This document shows positions 41,551 through 54,632 of a stretch of DNA of 64,000 nt, in pieces; positions within the stretch are counted from its first letter, which is position 1, and each line of letters begins with the position of its first letter. Below the pieces are notes generated by a model. That model worked only from the letters and a program-made list of their open reading frames with translations, made no database searches and was not told the DNA's origin. The translations under genes were made by a program, and so were the position numbers. The DNA is from Paracyclopina nana (lineage: Eukaryota; Arthropoda; Copepoda; Cyclopoida; Cyclopettidae), in the NCBI GenBank assembly GCA_019096065.1, contig JAGUCH010000001.1:8556001-8620000 (forward strand), given 5' to 3'.

Positions 41551-43508
41551 GACTAAAGCTTTGGTCGAGTTGTGGAAAGTAACTAACTGCCATCAAAGGC
41601 CAACCGATCTCAATTTTTGTTGTGGAGGCTGCAGCCTAGCAACCTCCTTTTAGCACGCGCGCTGGGTGGCAGCCTAGGCCAAGGTTTATTTTTCTTGAAT
41701 GTGTTCCAGCATTCTCTTACTTTATTGAGCATTAAGGAAAGTAAGAATGAAGCTACACCAGAAAAAAATTCCGATTGCAAAAGAGCAAACTCGTAAAAAG
41801 TGCATTAAGCTGATATCATGATGTATTTGAGTTAACCATTGCATCAGCAAGCTGCGCCGAATTTAAGGAAAGAGCTCATTTTGAGGACAAATGTCAAATA
41901 AAAGTACCATACCAAAACTCATATTGAAGAGCCACCACTAACCTAGATAATACTTCATCGCTCACATTAGAAACTAAGATTAGCCATGATGGGAAATGCC
42001 GAGCTAGTACGTCTCTATTATCTAAAGTAAGAATCAATTCTTCTCTGAATAGGAGTTAATTATCTCAAATATCTCGATTTTATCGAGGTCACGTCTCTCA
42101 GGAGCCAATAACAAGGCTTTCTTCGCCCACAAGAAGAAATTAAGCTTGCAAAAGCTAATTGCAATCAAATTAGAGATCATGCAACCCTTCAAGGGAGAAC
42201 ATTTCAAAAAGTACGTATGCTAGGAGCGACGGGCCAGCAGAATACTTGAAATACACGGACTGTCCTAAAAGCAACGGAACTGCGTCATTAAAGCAAATTT
42301 AAAAAAAATAAAGTAAAGGCAAAGAATCAAAGATAACTCCACTGTTGCATTCACGATCTACAAGCCATGGTCAATCTTAAAAAGTAGTTTACCATATGGC
42401 ACGCATGATGTCGTCAGTATTTGTTTTTTGGCTCTATCTCGAATCTTCGATATTAAAAGGAAGAGAGAAGAAATACTTCCAAGGTTTGTTTATTTCATGT
42501 TGTTGTAGTAGCAATATAGGTAAAATGGCTACTGATGTCTTTCTAGGAGTACTTTGTCTACAATAGTTTTTGTTTTTTCGGGGGTATCACAATCAAAATG
42601 TGGTAAAGTAGTATAGTAGATGGATTTCTTTTGTTCTTGATCCCTACCTACTTACACATTCATTTTCTTCAACTAAGCAGATATCTCAATTATGAAGGTA
42701 TGGGGTGGTGGGAGAAGACAAGAATGATCGAGGAGGGTCTACATGTAAAAAAACGGGGACAATATTTCAGTATTTTCTTTTCTGAGTAGTTAGAACACCA
42801 AACAGCAACGATTTCCTCTAATAGTATATGTTGTTCGAGCACACTTAATTTTTTTGCGTAGTTTATACCGTACGATTATAAACGTTCTTTCCCTATTAAT
42901 AGTAATGATGAGCTGATTCTTCAGGAATGTTTTCTCTAGATCTTTGGTTACTCTTACTGTCAATCCTTCTTCTTTGTTCTTGATTGCCTATTTTTCTGTG
43001 GTAATACTTTCTTGCTAAATTAACCTTGAGTAGAAGAATTTCTAGAAAAAAATGCTCTGGGTATTTCAGCTGACGCAGTGCGCCCGCTTTGACACGTTTC
43101 GACACAATTTTTCGACAAACACGAAAACACGCCTAAGGTTCGAGTCACTTTTTGTACAATTTCTTATTTGTCTGACATTGAAGCCGTTAAGGATGGCCGC
43201 CTTTCTGTTAAAAGTGTGGGGTAGATAAAAGAGTGAGGTCACCCATGCCGAGGACTGCCGCCGAGGGGGATCAACATTCAACATTTAAACCAAAGGTTCC
43301 CACATATCTAGATATATGCATGGAATTTTCGCTAGTCTTTTGTCTCTCAGTAATTGAGTGGAGGAGGAGAATTTGGCAGATGAGTGCCTCCACAAGAGGA
43401 GCCCAGAGTGTTGTGACTCTGGACTCTGCAGGAGCACTGAGTGTTGTTCTCTTCAATGGGCCGGTGTACGTGTTAGACCCGCACGACAGCCTAGACGACC
43501 CGCGCGGT
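41551..43508. other. Intergenic DNA upstream of polybromo
   Basis: AT-rich and without a convincing frame. It contains the polybromo promoter on the right of 41550 and the 3'UTR of the zinc-finger gene on the left of 43509, but no clear core-promoter pair was found. Confidence 0.4.
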
Positions 43509-45569
43509 TCATGTGGAAGTCTTGATGGTAGAAGCTGCAGCCATATGGGACTTGCTCGAGGTGACCAGGGTCGTTTCTCCGGAAGCGGCCTCCAGAGACC
43601 TCGAGGTCGTGGTGGAGGCCGCCGCCATCGAGGTCTCCACAGTGGTGTCCGCCCTGGTCACGACGGTGCCCGAGGGCAGCGCCACCACTGTGCTCGTGGT
43701 GGGCACGACAGTGGCCTCTCCCTTGGCGTTGGAGGTCACCTTGACGACCACGGTTTTCATGTTGTCCTCGTCGTCCATCTCTTCGGCGTCGTCCATGCCG
43801 TCGTCGAGGTCGTCATCCTCGTCCTCGTCCACGAGCTTGGGCAGCTCGAAGTTGAAAAGCGACATGGGCACTGAGTATCCGAGCCTGGCAAAGTACTGGT
43901 CGATCTCCTCCTGGCCGGAGAACCTCTTCCCCACGGGGTTGTAGTAGAACACCTGTTGAAAGCCCTTGCTCGTCGTCACCACTTTCCTCAGCCAACCCTT
44001 GGGGATCGATGTCAACTGGCCGTGGAAGCGGTTGCTTGGCAGCAACGAGCTCGTGAATGGGAGGTCCTCGTCCTCTTCCTCCTCGGCCTCCGAGGCCGGC
44101 TGAGGCTGCTTGATCACCACCACCTTGTCCATGCTGTTGCCCTCGGGCATGCTTTTGATGGCGAGGTCGCCGTTGAGCGAGGGGGGCGGGGTGGGGGTCT
44201 CCGTGGTCGTGGCGACGGACAGCGCGTCCCCGTCCTCCGAGTCGAAGAGGTCGGCCGGAGGCTGCTCGTTGAACCCGCCCGTCGGACTCGAAATGGTGGA
44301 CGAGGTGACGACCGCCTGCAGCGGGGTCAAGGTGGATTGGTTGGAGGAGGAGGCCGCCGTGGAGGACACAATGGACCGGTAGATGAGATCAGCTGGACTC
44401 GAGGTCGACGTCACGACCACGCGGTTGGCCGTGTCGATCGCGGTGGCCGCGATGCCCGGCATAAAGTCCGCCACCCTGGCGGCCATTTTGGTCAGGCTGT
44501 TGGTCAGAACGAACTGGCGCGACTGCACAAGGGGTACGGGTTGCTGAGGAAAGGTGAGGGTGTTGGAGGTCGTCGAGGTCACGGGGATGGCCTGAAGCTG
44601 CACCGTGGCGCCGGTCGTGAGGCCGGCCCTCGACTGGGTCGTGGCTATGATTTGGGGCGCGTTGATCACGCGCACGATGCGCTGACCTCCGCCTTGAGCC
44701 AGACTCTGGATGATTTGCACGTGTTCGGGCAGAAGGCCGCCCGCCTTCGAGGTAACAATTGTGGCCGTCCGATGGCCGGAGGCCACCAGTTGACCTTGCG
44801 CGTTGACAGCTAATTGAACGGTCATGGGCTGGTGAGTCTGAGGTTGATGCTGCTGCAGTTGTGGTTGAGGCTGCTCCTGATATGTCTTGACCACGGTTTT
44901 CACCAGCGGTGCCGAGGTCACGGAGGTCGCTCCGCCAGAGCTCGACCCACTGCTCACCCTCCGGACCTTGACTTGGCCGCCGCCCACGGTCTGCTCGTCT
45001 TTGGATTTGTTTTTCCGCGAGGGCTGCGAGGCCGAGGGCGGGCCCTGGATGGGCACACCGGCCTCGCGGCTCCGGCTGCAGTGCATGTTGATATGTCGCT
45101 TCAGGTTGAACTTGGTCGTGAACGCTTTGCCGCAGGACTCGCACGCGTAAATGCATCGGGACGGATCCACGGGCTCACGCTTGCGAGGCTTGTCCGTCTT
45201 GGAGGACGAGGAGCCCCCCGAGGCTGGGCCGGAGGACGCGACGTGCTCCATGCTTCCAGAGGGGTTGGGAGGCTCGATTTGCACCACCACTCGAGCTGGA
45301 CTGGACTTGACGTCGGGCAACATGGGCGGGGGCGGGCTGAGGCTGCCACCGCCCGAAGCTGACAGGACTTGCTGCACGAGACCGTTGTTGTTCATCAGTT
45401 CCGAGGCTGTGGTGATGGTGATGCCTCCGTCCGAGCCAGCGTCGTCGGCGTTGAAGCCGAGCAAGAATTTTACAGCCGACTCGTCTTCGCCGCCTTCAAG
45501 GACGTCAAAGATGTCGGGGATGTCCACTTCTTGCATCTGCCCGCTTTCATTGAACAGGTGAGCAGCCAT
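43509..45569 (-). CDS. C2H2 zinc-finger and MBD-like domain nuclear protein
   Basis: A single uninterrupted exon of 686 codons on the minus strand, starting at the ATG at 45567-45569 and ending at TGA 43509-43511. Residues about 135-162 are a C2H2 finger (CESCGKAF then LKRHINMH). Long Gln-, Thr-, Ser- and Pro-rich stretches follow, typical of transcription regulators. Residues about 505-575 resemble a methyl-CpG-binding-type fold (IPKGWLRKVV, FYYNPVGKRFSG, then a helix-forming stretch). A run of Asp/Glu near residues 580-602 precedes a Thr/Val-rich tail. Known: MBD-type folds can bind methylated DNA or other partners. Whether this one contacts methyl-CpG cannot be told. It is much more GC-rich than its surroundings and lacks introns, unlike its neighbours. 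I do not recognise the exact orthologue. Confidence 0.8.
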   Translation of the reverse strand: MAAHLFNESGQMQEVDIPDIFDVLEGGEDESAVKFLLGFNADDAGSDGGITITTASELMNNNGLVQQVLSASGGGSLSPPPPMLPDVKSSPARVVVQIEPPNPSGSMEHVASSGPASGGSSSSKTDKPRKREPVDPSRCIYACESCGKAFTTKFNLKRHINMHCSRSREAGVPIQGPPSASQPSRKNKSKDEQTVGGGQVKVRRVSSGSSSGGATSVTSAPLVKTVVKTYQEQPQPQLQQHQPQTHQPMTVQLAVNAQGQLVASGHRTATIVTSKAGGLLPEHVQIIQSLAQGGGQRIVRVINAPQIIATTQSRAGLTTGATVQLQAIPVTSTTSNTLTFPQQPVPLVQSRQFVLTNSLTKMAARVADFMPGIAATAIDTANRVVVTSTSSPADLIYRSIVSSTAASSSNQSTLTPLQAVVTSSTISSPTGGFNEQPPADLFDSEDGDALSVATTTETPTPPPSLNGDLAIKSMPEGNSMDKVVVIKQPQPASEAEEEEDEDLPFTSSLLPSNRFHGQLTSIPKGWLRKVVTTSKGFQQVFYYNPVGKRFSGQEEIDQYFARLGYSVPMSLFNFELPKLVDEDEDDDLDDGMDDAEEMDDEDNMKTVVVKVTSNAKGEATVVPTTSTVVALPSGTVVTRADTTVETSMAAASTTTSRSLEAASGETTLVTSSKSHMAAASTIKTST

Positions 45570-48500
45570 TGCGCAGCAGAATTAGTAGTAACAAGGGCTT
45601 CTTCAGCAACAATCCAAGTGCTTTACTCACTTTTGAAGGAGTTGTGCTTGCTTGCTTCATCATCATCATTAAGGCTCGCTTGCGAGGAGATTGCGTGAGC
45701 ATGTTTCTTTCTACATTGCGTGATCCCTACTCTGATGCATGATGATGCGTTGCGGCCAAACGTCAGCGGACTAATATCTAATTCTATGAGAAGCTGATAG
45801 CTTACAACCAAATATCGTCTGGAGAGTACAAGACGTATTGATCGCATATCGATTCAGCGGTATTGTAATGCATGCCAATTCTCTTTTGGTGCAGCCGAAA
45901 CTGCACAGCAAAGGAATGAACACACATGCGCAAAAAAAAATCTGTTTCTTTTTCTGCCAAAAGCGTTGTCTAGTTTTTGAGGCACTTGATCAAATTTCTG
46001 CTAAAGTTTTAACAACTTTAGCTGACAACAACAAAAATCACCAATTCAATGATTTTTTCAGCTGTGCAGCGTTCGACCCTCTGAAATTCTACGCACCGAC
46101 TGTAGCACAACATCCAGAGCATTACGGATTCAACTTAATGAGGTCACAGAAACAAAAACAGCTGTTAAGAATCGCTCCCATAATGGCTGCATTCAGGTAG
46201 AAAGGACCCTACTTGTTCTATACCTTTCATTGCTATTATGGAAAATGATAGCCAAAAAAAGAAAGAACTAAATGAGCCTGCTGTTGTTTTCTGCACATAA
46301 AATATGCCAAATTTTGCTGAGCTGCAGGCAAGCGAAGCGTCCATTTGATGCACCATCAAATGTAAGCCCTCTTCCCAATCCTATCTAATTGAAGGCTTTA
46401 TAAGAGTTGAAAAGGACATTATCATGTAAAAGGAATTTTCCATGAGAAGCAGCTTCAAAGAGGGCTTTTTTGACAGGCAAGCTATTTGCGTATTATTCTG
46501 CTTTCTTGCCAAAAGACATTTCAAAAAGGGTCCGCCCTGAACGACCTCTAGCGGGCTCGGGCGAGTGTCCAAATCAGCAATTCTCTGCTTCACAACATTG
46601 TATACGTTATATATATATATTCTATGTATACAACGCAGCGCACTGCCTCCTTCCAGCTAGATTATCTCTACATTTGACGGTATCTGTTAACGCGAAAAAA
46701 GTGTCACGTGACCCACTTGACATTCTCAATCGGAAGCCCTCAGCTCTTCATTGATGGCATACAAATTCGCCAGTTTCTGGGCAAAACGCTAGCGAGGAGT
46801 CGCAAACTATTTACTTGCAATGTTTGCTGCAGACGAAGTGCCTCTCTCTTTTTTTCGCCAAAATCGTTTTTCTATGAAAAGATGTTGCATAATGTATAAT
46901 AAAGCTGCTGCAATTACATCCTAAGCTCAGTAAATGCGATCTTGACAGGAAATCCTCAAAAATACACGCTCGAAAAAGGGTGTGCGGGAAGAAGCCCATA
47001 TTTCGAAAAGTGCGATCGATGTTAGGACGTTAGGGGGCATCAAGACACTGAATGTACCAGCCCTAGCCGGCTAATAGGGGCAAATCACGAGATTACGATT
47101 AAGTTACACTTCTATTTTCTACCTGCAGGGATAATTAGTTTAACGAAGGAAATTCTACGCGCCAAGCTGATTGCAGCAGCTGATGCGCGTGCGAGGATTT
47201 GAGCCCTCGCAACAGCTGACGTTGCCGGGGAAAAGCAATTCAGCTTGAACATTTGAACGTAATAAAAATAGAGCCAAGAAAACTATGAAACTAGAAAGTA
47301 GGTCAATCAAACTCAGATTTTGTCGGAAAGGCCACACTTCTTAAACGACGGCTGAATAAAAGGTAGTTAAAGAAGTTTCGCCACACGTCAGAGGTAGCGT
47401 ATTGCAAAAATGTAAGCATTACAGAACCATGTCACGAGTTCAAGGACACCTTCGTTAGCAGCCAAGGATGACCTATTTCTGAAATGCCCTTTTTAGGCTA
47501 CTACCTCTAACAAGTTGCCGTAGGCAATTAAAAATTGAGGGCACTTTTCTCGCTTTGAATAACCCACTCCAGTGCAGATACTCTAAGGCCTAATTAAATC
47601 ACAAAATGCTCATATCGTACACTTTCGTCTACGCTCCAAATCTTTCGACTCATCCAGCCGTCAGATCGACGACGAACAACCTGTCTAGAAAACCACGGGA
47701 GTCTAGCCTCGGTGAAGCAAGCAAGCAAGTAAGCACCTTTTCAGAGATCACTGAATGGCGAACCCCACGAGGGTGTCTTCATCTACACTGTGTCCAGACA
47801 CACGAAGAAATGATCTTCCACAATTATGCAATTTGGTGGGCTTTCTGTCGTCTGCGGCTCACGCTCTTCCAGCAGATATGTTTTTCTTCAGCTTATGAGT
47901 CTTTTCGAGAAGCAATAGAAGCAACAGTGGGTGCTCATGATCATGAGCTGGAATCACAAGCAAGCCAAAGTCGAAGTCGACGTCGTCGAATTACTCTGAA
48001 ACTCGAGGCTGTTGAGGCCGCTGAGGCCGCCTAGGGTCACTTGAAGGTCTGCTGCTGCTGCTGTTTTGCTTCTGCTGCTGCTGCTACTACTGCTGTCACC
48101 AACAAGGTAACAAGAAGAAGAAGAAGAAGAAAAAGTTGTGAAGGCTGAGGCCGCCACTGCCGGCTGATGCAGCAGCCTCAAAGAACTGATCAGGGCCTCG
48201 CCTGCCAGCCACAGCAGCGTAACGATTTCTTCTTAGTAGCCTCGGATCGGAGGCTGGATGACTTTCGCCAGATGCACCACAGCCAATGGTAAAACCAGGA
48301 GAAAGCTTGCGCGATCAATTCCGCGGGAAAGCCGAGCGCACGCAGGGGAATAACGGACCCAAAACGAGCCGAAAATTCTCATGATGCTCAAAATTTCTTT
48401 TTCAGCCAATATAAAAAGGAAAAATAGTACGAAAGAGCATTTTACAACAATATTTCCTTCATTTGAAATAAGAATGTAGGATCGTTTAAACTGGAGCATT

Positions 48501-51500
48501 AGAAGAGAAAGCCTCCAAAGAATAATTAAAAGAGAGTTGGCTTTAACAATAAATTAACCGATAGTGCCGTATTGAGCAAACTTGCGGCTACGCGCGAGCG
48601 AGCGTCATCGCGCGCTCCAATGCAAAGAGGGGCCGTGCGGCAAAAGAAAGCCCTACGATATCGAGGGAAGAAAGCTGCCAGCCCCTGAAGAGCCTTTCTT
48701 TTTTGCTTATCAAAAATAGCATAACAATTTAAAGGGATTTCCAATTTGTAGATTAGCACGCCAGAAGGTGCAAGATTTGTGCGCGCAATATTCCCCCACC
48801 TCGATGACGTTGGCCTTAAGGTGACAGCTAGCTACTGATATATGGCCACGGATCGTTCCATACTTGCAAGAAGTCATAATTAAAGGTTCCAAGGAATCAA
48901 AAATGATTGGATATGCGCGCGCGAGCATGAGCGCCCTTGACTTTTTTAGCATTTCTGAATTGCGTCGAAGGGATAGGACAAAGAAAGGAAGAACAGATGT
49001 TTTTTACAAGATAATTCCATTATAATTCAAGCACCAATGAACGCATTAATAACACACAGAAGAATTCGGCGCTTTTGTAAGACAATCGTGGTAAACAGGG
49101 AATTAGGGAACAATGAGGTTTTTCTCCCACTAAGCTACCTTATTTGCAGCATTTGGCAAATGGAAAGCTTCTGCTCAAACAAAAATTACTTTGGCAGAAA
49201 TCCCCACAGGAATAGCGAGATAATTGCCAGATAAAGCAAGAAGCTAAAGAGAAATGGAAGTTGTTCCCATTCGAGCTAAAAACTCTCTAGTTTCTGCTAA
49301 AGAGGAGAACCTCAGGGCTAGCAAAGGAAAGAAACTGTTGAGTCCTCATGATGCTAAAATCAAGGCAAATACAGGAGAAAGAGGCCAAAAATGGGCTTTC
49401 TCCCCTCTTTGGTTTGTTGAGGTTGCGTGACTCACGCTTCATTTCTTTCGCTTAGTACAAAGCCCTAAAAGCACTTTCTCTTGATAGCCATGTTAAAACC
49501 ATAAATGAATTTTACGTTTTAAAAATGATTTTCTAAGAATAAGAGAAAATCATCACACCTTTCTTAGCTTACCTAGGAGGCGAGCCAAAATGAACGATAA
49601 TAATGACTTTTTTTTAAAAAATAATGCTTTAATTAAATCTTAGTACATGCCTGATAAGGTGAAAAATTGAGAAACAGCCTCAAATCAAGAATTTTTTTGT
49701 TCGCGCATGATTTTCAGTCATATCAGAGACTTGTACACTGTTGAGCTATTTCATTCTTAAGGAGTGCTGAAGTTGAATATGAAATATATTTTAACATTCG
49801 TCATTGCAAGCCTTCGTTACTTTTTCGTTCAGATCAAACTACATCGATATACGTCTTATGTAAAAAGGAGTCAGCTTCTCTTTGTAACAAAGCACAACAA
49901 AGAAAACCCACGTGTGCCCACCCGAGCTAAGGAGTTTTAAAATACCGTCTTACCCCGCATTGACAATCCAACTTGCTTGGGTAACACATAATTCCAGATG
50001 TTTTCGTGCACCTATCACAAAGAAGTTAAAGAGTAGAACTAGGGCTTGAAGAGTATTTCTCTTTCTTTTAGCAAAGCTCTGCTACTGCTCCTCTTCTCTT
50101 AGAAGAAGTACATGGTAAAAACGAGGCTTGTTTACACCCTGTCCAGCCACAAAGAGAGCAAGGAGAGATGTGCTCGTCACAAAAAGGCGCGGGCACGTTG
50201 TAAAAGTCGTAGAGGACCGCGGAGGGCTCTCAGACCACATGTGAATGAGAGGTTGTGTCCTGCACCCCTCTCTCGAAGGCAGGCTTTCTTAAAGTAGAGC
50301 ATACGTTGAGAAAAACAAGCGTGTCTTTCTGAAAGTTATCATGCGAGGCCAAAACGAATCTTAACTCATGAGCTAAGCAACAAGCTGAGCAAAAAGCAAA
50401 AAGGCAACTTAAAAAGTAGCTAGAATTGAAAGCATCAGAGTTATCTATCAAATTGAAATTTGCAATTTACAACTCTACGCCCTGACGTTAGCAGAATTCT
50501 TGTAGGTTCTTTTTTCAGCATGCTTAACGGTCATGATTATCGTTAGGTTTTCGTAGCAGAATTCGAGATACTTTATGCATGAAGGCTCTACCTCTCACTT
50601 TCTTCTCTACAACTTCTCTACAGCTGTTGTTGCTCTCTTACTATCAAGTCTTCCTCAACTTGTCTCCCTTTTCAGAATCTTGGGGGGCCAACTCCTCTTT
50701 AGGCTCTTTTCTTCACAGGGATCATGCAGACCCTAAGACCGTCGCTAGTAGAGATGCGTCGAGGCTACGCTTGATAACTGCGTGGCATGAAAAACGCCAT
50801 TTTTTAAGACTCTCTACCCAATTCACGAGGGCCTGTAGCAAGATACCTTTAAAGCAAATATGGAGCTAACTAGTGCGCACACATAGTACATCAATTTTCC
50901 TATCAAGTTTCGCCTTTCTCCCCAAGAAATAGAACAATGTGCTGAACAGTTGAGGACACATTTCCGCTCTATCTCTAGCAGGGAAAATCCGCATCATTGA
51001 GAGAAGATCGAGCCTCTCTTCCTGCTATTCTTCTAAGAGCATCAGAGCAGAAGCTGGATTTATACAAAGAGAGCAAGTCAAGAAGGGTGGGGAGATTTCA
51101 TTTCAGGTGCCGAATCACGCTGGGATAATGGCAATGACTTAGAGCAAGATAAAAAAGACCGTAAGTTGGGCAGTAAAAGAGAGCTCATGAAAGCGAAATT
51201 AGATTTTTCACAAGGGGAAAAATCAGCCTGACTTCTGAATATAAAGGAGTTGTGCAATTTTTCGAGAGAAAAGCAGAATAGCAGCAACTTTCATATCGGC
51301 ATGGATTATTAATTTAGCATCCTTGGAAATACTTTGGCATTTCTAAATATCACCGCCAGTATCTTTCAGCACACAAAGTATAACAAATCATGGTAATGCA
51401 ATTGTAGTGCTCTTAACCTTTCAAATTCCGAACAAAAACCTAAGTAGTTTATGGACAGATGGACAAATTATGATAGAAATAATCTAATTTTCTTATCGTT

Positions 51501-52215
51501 TCGAAAAATAAACTTCCATTTTTTTACTATTCATGGGTTCCTTTCTAAACGAAACCTAAAAATCATTTAAAAACACCAAAAGCAATAAGACAAAATGACT
51601 TTCATTAGCAACTCCATTCGCACTTTAAGAGCAAAATGTAAAAGACCAAAGTTTATGTGAGAGGAGAAATAGAAAAAGTTTTCCTACCTGAATTCGAATC
51701 CATTTTGGAGCGGCTGAAATCTTCTTGAATCGGCTAGTTTTCCTCAAAATTCCAACTTTTCCAAGAAATTCACTGAAAAATTCGGCGTCAACAGACGCGG
51801 CTTTCGATCGCAACTGGACCGAACAACACCCCGAGCCAAAGCGTAACGCTGAAGAAAACATATAAATTTGAGTATTCTATTATTCAAACGAATACCAATT
51901 ATAGTTAAAGCGCATTTTTGAAATAATAACGCCCAAATATCCTTAAGTAAAACTATCTTTTCTGCCTTGCAAAATATGAGAATAATTTTGAGCCTTAAAA
52001 TTCGTAGCTCGGTTAAGATTCCCGACAGATCGTATTCGATCTTCATGCCAATAACTAGCATAATAAACAATTAGCAGTACCCTTTTCAGACAGTATTAGA
52101 TGAAGCTATATCAAACAATGATTTTCAGTAAGACTCTTGTTTCTTTTATAGCTTTGATAGCAAGTCTTGCTCGGTTAGTACAATTCTGTATGTGATTAAA
52201 CTATTTTTTAGATGC
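45570..52215. other. Long intergenic stretch without supported genes
   Basis: About 6.6 kb of AT-rich DNA with only short chance frames. The longest is a 142-codon plus frame at 47606-48034 whose 3' end is a Glu/Ala repeat and shows no domain. A TA run lies at about 46609-46620, with CTG and AAG triplet runs at 48049-48130. No RNA gene was detected. Long introns or 5' exons of neighbouring genes could be hidden here. Confidence 0.45.
48049..48130. repeat. CTG/CTA and AAG triplet microsatellites
   Basis: Interrupted CTG repeats at 48049-48098 and an AAG repeat at 48112-48130. These are simple-sequence repeats outside any supported gene. Confidence 0.85.
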
Positions 52216-53461
52216 TTAATCAAGGTCTTGTGCATCCATGCTGATTGAGGCATTGCTCTCATCTTCATTCTCATTCATGGCTGACATCAATGAGTCGATG
52301 AGACCAGACAGCATTCCACGAGGTTGTTGAGGCGGAGGAAGTCCAAAGAAATGTTGACCAATCTTATCGATGTACTCAAAGTAAGAAGGGTCCCTGTAAT
52401 GCAACATGAGCAATTGCCCTCCTTTTAACACTGATAAAAGTATACCTTTGCAATGAAGGCTTGTAAAGCTCCACCAGGGAAGAAAAAGCGGCAATATTCT
52501 TCTTATGCTCTATTGCTAGCAGAAGAAGCCAAACAAAGTTCAACAAGGGATGCTTGAATGGCGGTCCTCTAAAATTCCAAGAATATTAATTAGATATGAT
52601 GTAAATAGTTTCTCACATTTATCGTACCTTTTGATCGATGGATGGTTTTCTGTGTAAACCTTTAAAGCCCATGCAGCCACGATATGCTTTCTGAGCACAA
52701 GAAATTGCAGCACAGTTGAAGTAATGAAAAGGTCGATTTCACGGGGAAAACCTCTAGTCGTGTGGAATTCCACTAGCATCTTTCCACAACCAGAGCCATC
52801 ACAAGAAAACAAGAAGTTATTCCTCGACTCAGGATACCTCTTTAACGACCACAGGTTATGCGCAAATAATTGGTGTAACCTGGGATGGCCACTGGGATAT
52901 TCCGATGATGATGCCCAACGGATTGCAGTTGCCTTCACAATGTCATTGTCCGTATTCTCCCTTGGAATGTTTGCATACAGCCTATAAAAACGTTGTTCAA
53001 TGGCTACGAAAATTTTCCTGAGAATGACTTAAAGTACGAATTTGACTAAAAAGCTTTGGTAAGAGAAGCCTTAGAAAGCCCTAACCTAACAATTCTCAAG
53101 AAGGCTTTTTCTAGCTCCGAATCAGTCCTCTGCTCAGTTTCTTGTCTTTTCCCCAGAACTTCGATGTACAATTTAGTCAAGTCAATTCCGCTGCCAACTT
53201 GGCCATGGTTGAACAATTCAATGGCTCCATCATAGAGGAGGTCTTCTGCGTCAGAAAATTTTCCTTGACCCGAATACCTTAAAGAAAATAATGGCGTTAG
53301 TTAGAAAATAGAGAATGTCTTTATTATTTCTACCTAAAGTACAAGGTTCTGTAGAGTTGATGAGCTTCGTAGAAATTCCCAGTGTCCAAATTAGTTTTTA
53401 GCTTGGTTAGAATTCGGCTGACTCCAGCCGCAGCTCGCACTTGTCTTTGAGACGATGCCAT
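52216..53461 (-). CDS. GET4: GET4/TRC35, tail-anchored protein targeting factor
   Basis: Five minus-strand exons, 53461-53334, 53277-53086, 52981-52628, 52568-52446 and 52393-52216, join to 324 aa, close to the roughly 327 aa of animal GET4. The protein is an all-helical TPR-like solenoid. Recognisable blocks are the N-terminal [15 protein letters not shown], the region around [31 protein letters not shown], and the end with FFGLPPP then a Met/Leu-rich helix and acidic tail. Established: GET4 bridges GET5/UBL4A and the GET3 ATPase (with BAG6 in animals) to hand tail-anchored proteins to the ER membrane pathway in the cytosol. All introns are short (about 52-104 nt) except the middle one, and all have GT-AG ends in phase 2. 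Confidence 0.93.
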
Positions 53462-54599
53462 GGTTTATCTCATACTATGGTTGATTAGAAGTTAATTCAT
53501 TGACAAAATTCTCCGAGAACACTGAAACTTTCTTATGATTATTTTCAACTTTTGTTTATCATGCGTGGAACAGTAGATCGAATTTGAGCTTGAGCTCGTG
53601 AATAATTTTTGGACTTGCATTCGAATCCAGAGACTTATATAACAAGAGAAGTGCTACTGGGCGAGGCTTAAGGGGGTGCGTTTGCAGATCTGCTGCACGC
53701 CCAAAAAGAGACTACAATGGAGTTTTGGTCGCGGCTGCCTGAATTTGGGCCGGGGCAGACTTTTGGTTGCTAATAACTCCTAAATGAGTCCACTTAGCCA
53801 ACATAGTCCTATTTTACGAGTTGCTCAATTTTGCTTGAGCTATCTTTTGTCTGTTATTAATATTTTCCCAACTGTTAGGAATTAAAAGTTGTAAAACAGA
53901 GGTGCCAGTTGGCGTTTTCCTTTCTGGATCAATGCAGCCCGCTGACTGTTTTATTAGAACAGCTGACCTGAATGTTTTCAAAATCACTTGTAGCACTTGG
54001 CGCGCGCTCGCGTGCAGTGAGAATGCAAGAAGTAGCACTTCTCTTTCAATATAAGTCTCTGTTCGAATCTACGTCTAGGTATCATATTTTGCAATAAAAC
54101 AAAGCTTATGAGGTTTTTTTAGTGTTTATTAAGAGCAACTAATTTTAAAAGTTCATGTTAAGCTACTTTTTCCAATTTGCAATTGACTCAGTCCTTTTGA
54201 CAGACCTTAATTATTGTAACTCGGTTTTCAAAGCAAACTTTCGAATAACGAAAAACCATTGGTTTTTTAGATTGTTTTGCTTGATTTTAATTAGATAAGA
54301 AATAAAATGTTTCCCCAAAATCGAAGCTTACATTTCGTCTTAAAGAAAAGCCTTTGACAATGAATATACTCGTATGATATGTCGGTCTATTGACCTTAGA
54401 AAAGTTGGCTCGGTCCTTATGCAAAGGGCTCAGTAATTTTCAGAGCTGAGAAAACGAGCAATTATTACTGAGTGTCAGTTTATCGGCTTCGTAAGTACGC
54501 GAAATCGTCGGAGAAGAAAATTAGCGAATTAATTTGCTAAACATCACATCCATTTTGCAAAAGTTTTAAGTGAGTCCATCAGATCCCTATCCGAGCGGC
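53462..54599. other. Divergent promoter region of GET4 and RPB1
   Basis: About 1.1 kb between the divergently transcribed GET4 start codon and the RPB1 TATA box. No coding frame is convincing. The GET4 side shows no TATA/Inr pair. Confidence 0.5.
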
Positions 54600-54632
54600 T
54601 ATATAAGATCGGCTGGAGTTCCCGGTTCAGCC
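54600..54632 (+). promoter_or_regulatory. RPB1 core promoter (TATA plus initiator)
   Basis: TATATAAG at 54600-54607 is followed by TTCAGCC, with the initiator A at 54629, 29 bp from the first T. This matches arthropod TATA/Inr spacing. It predicts a first exon of about 54629-54761 ending at a GAG/GTGAGAG donor, and a 421-nt 5'UTR intron (54762-55182) ending in ATTGCAG just before the coding exon. Confidence 0.6.

Noticed and set aside
43956-44813. 285-codon plus frame, with other long frames at 43233-43874 and 44814-45362
   Set aside because: Antisense shadows of the GC-rich zinc-finger/MBD-like gene, rich in Gly/Arg/His as expected from such shadows.
47170-47215. tRNA T-arm-like hairpin on the minus strand
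   Set aside because: The loop is 8 nt, and no A-box or acceptor stem can be placed around it.
47606-48034. 142-codon plus frame
   Set aside because: No domain, low-complexity Glu/Ala end next to triplet repeats, and no splice or promoter support.
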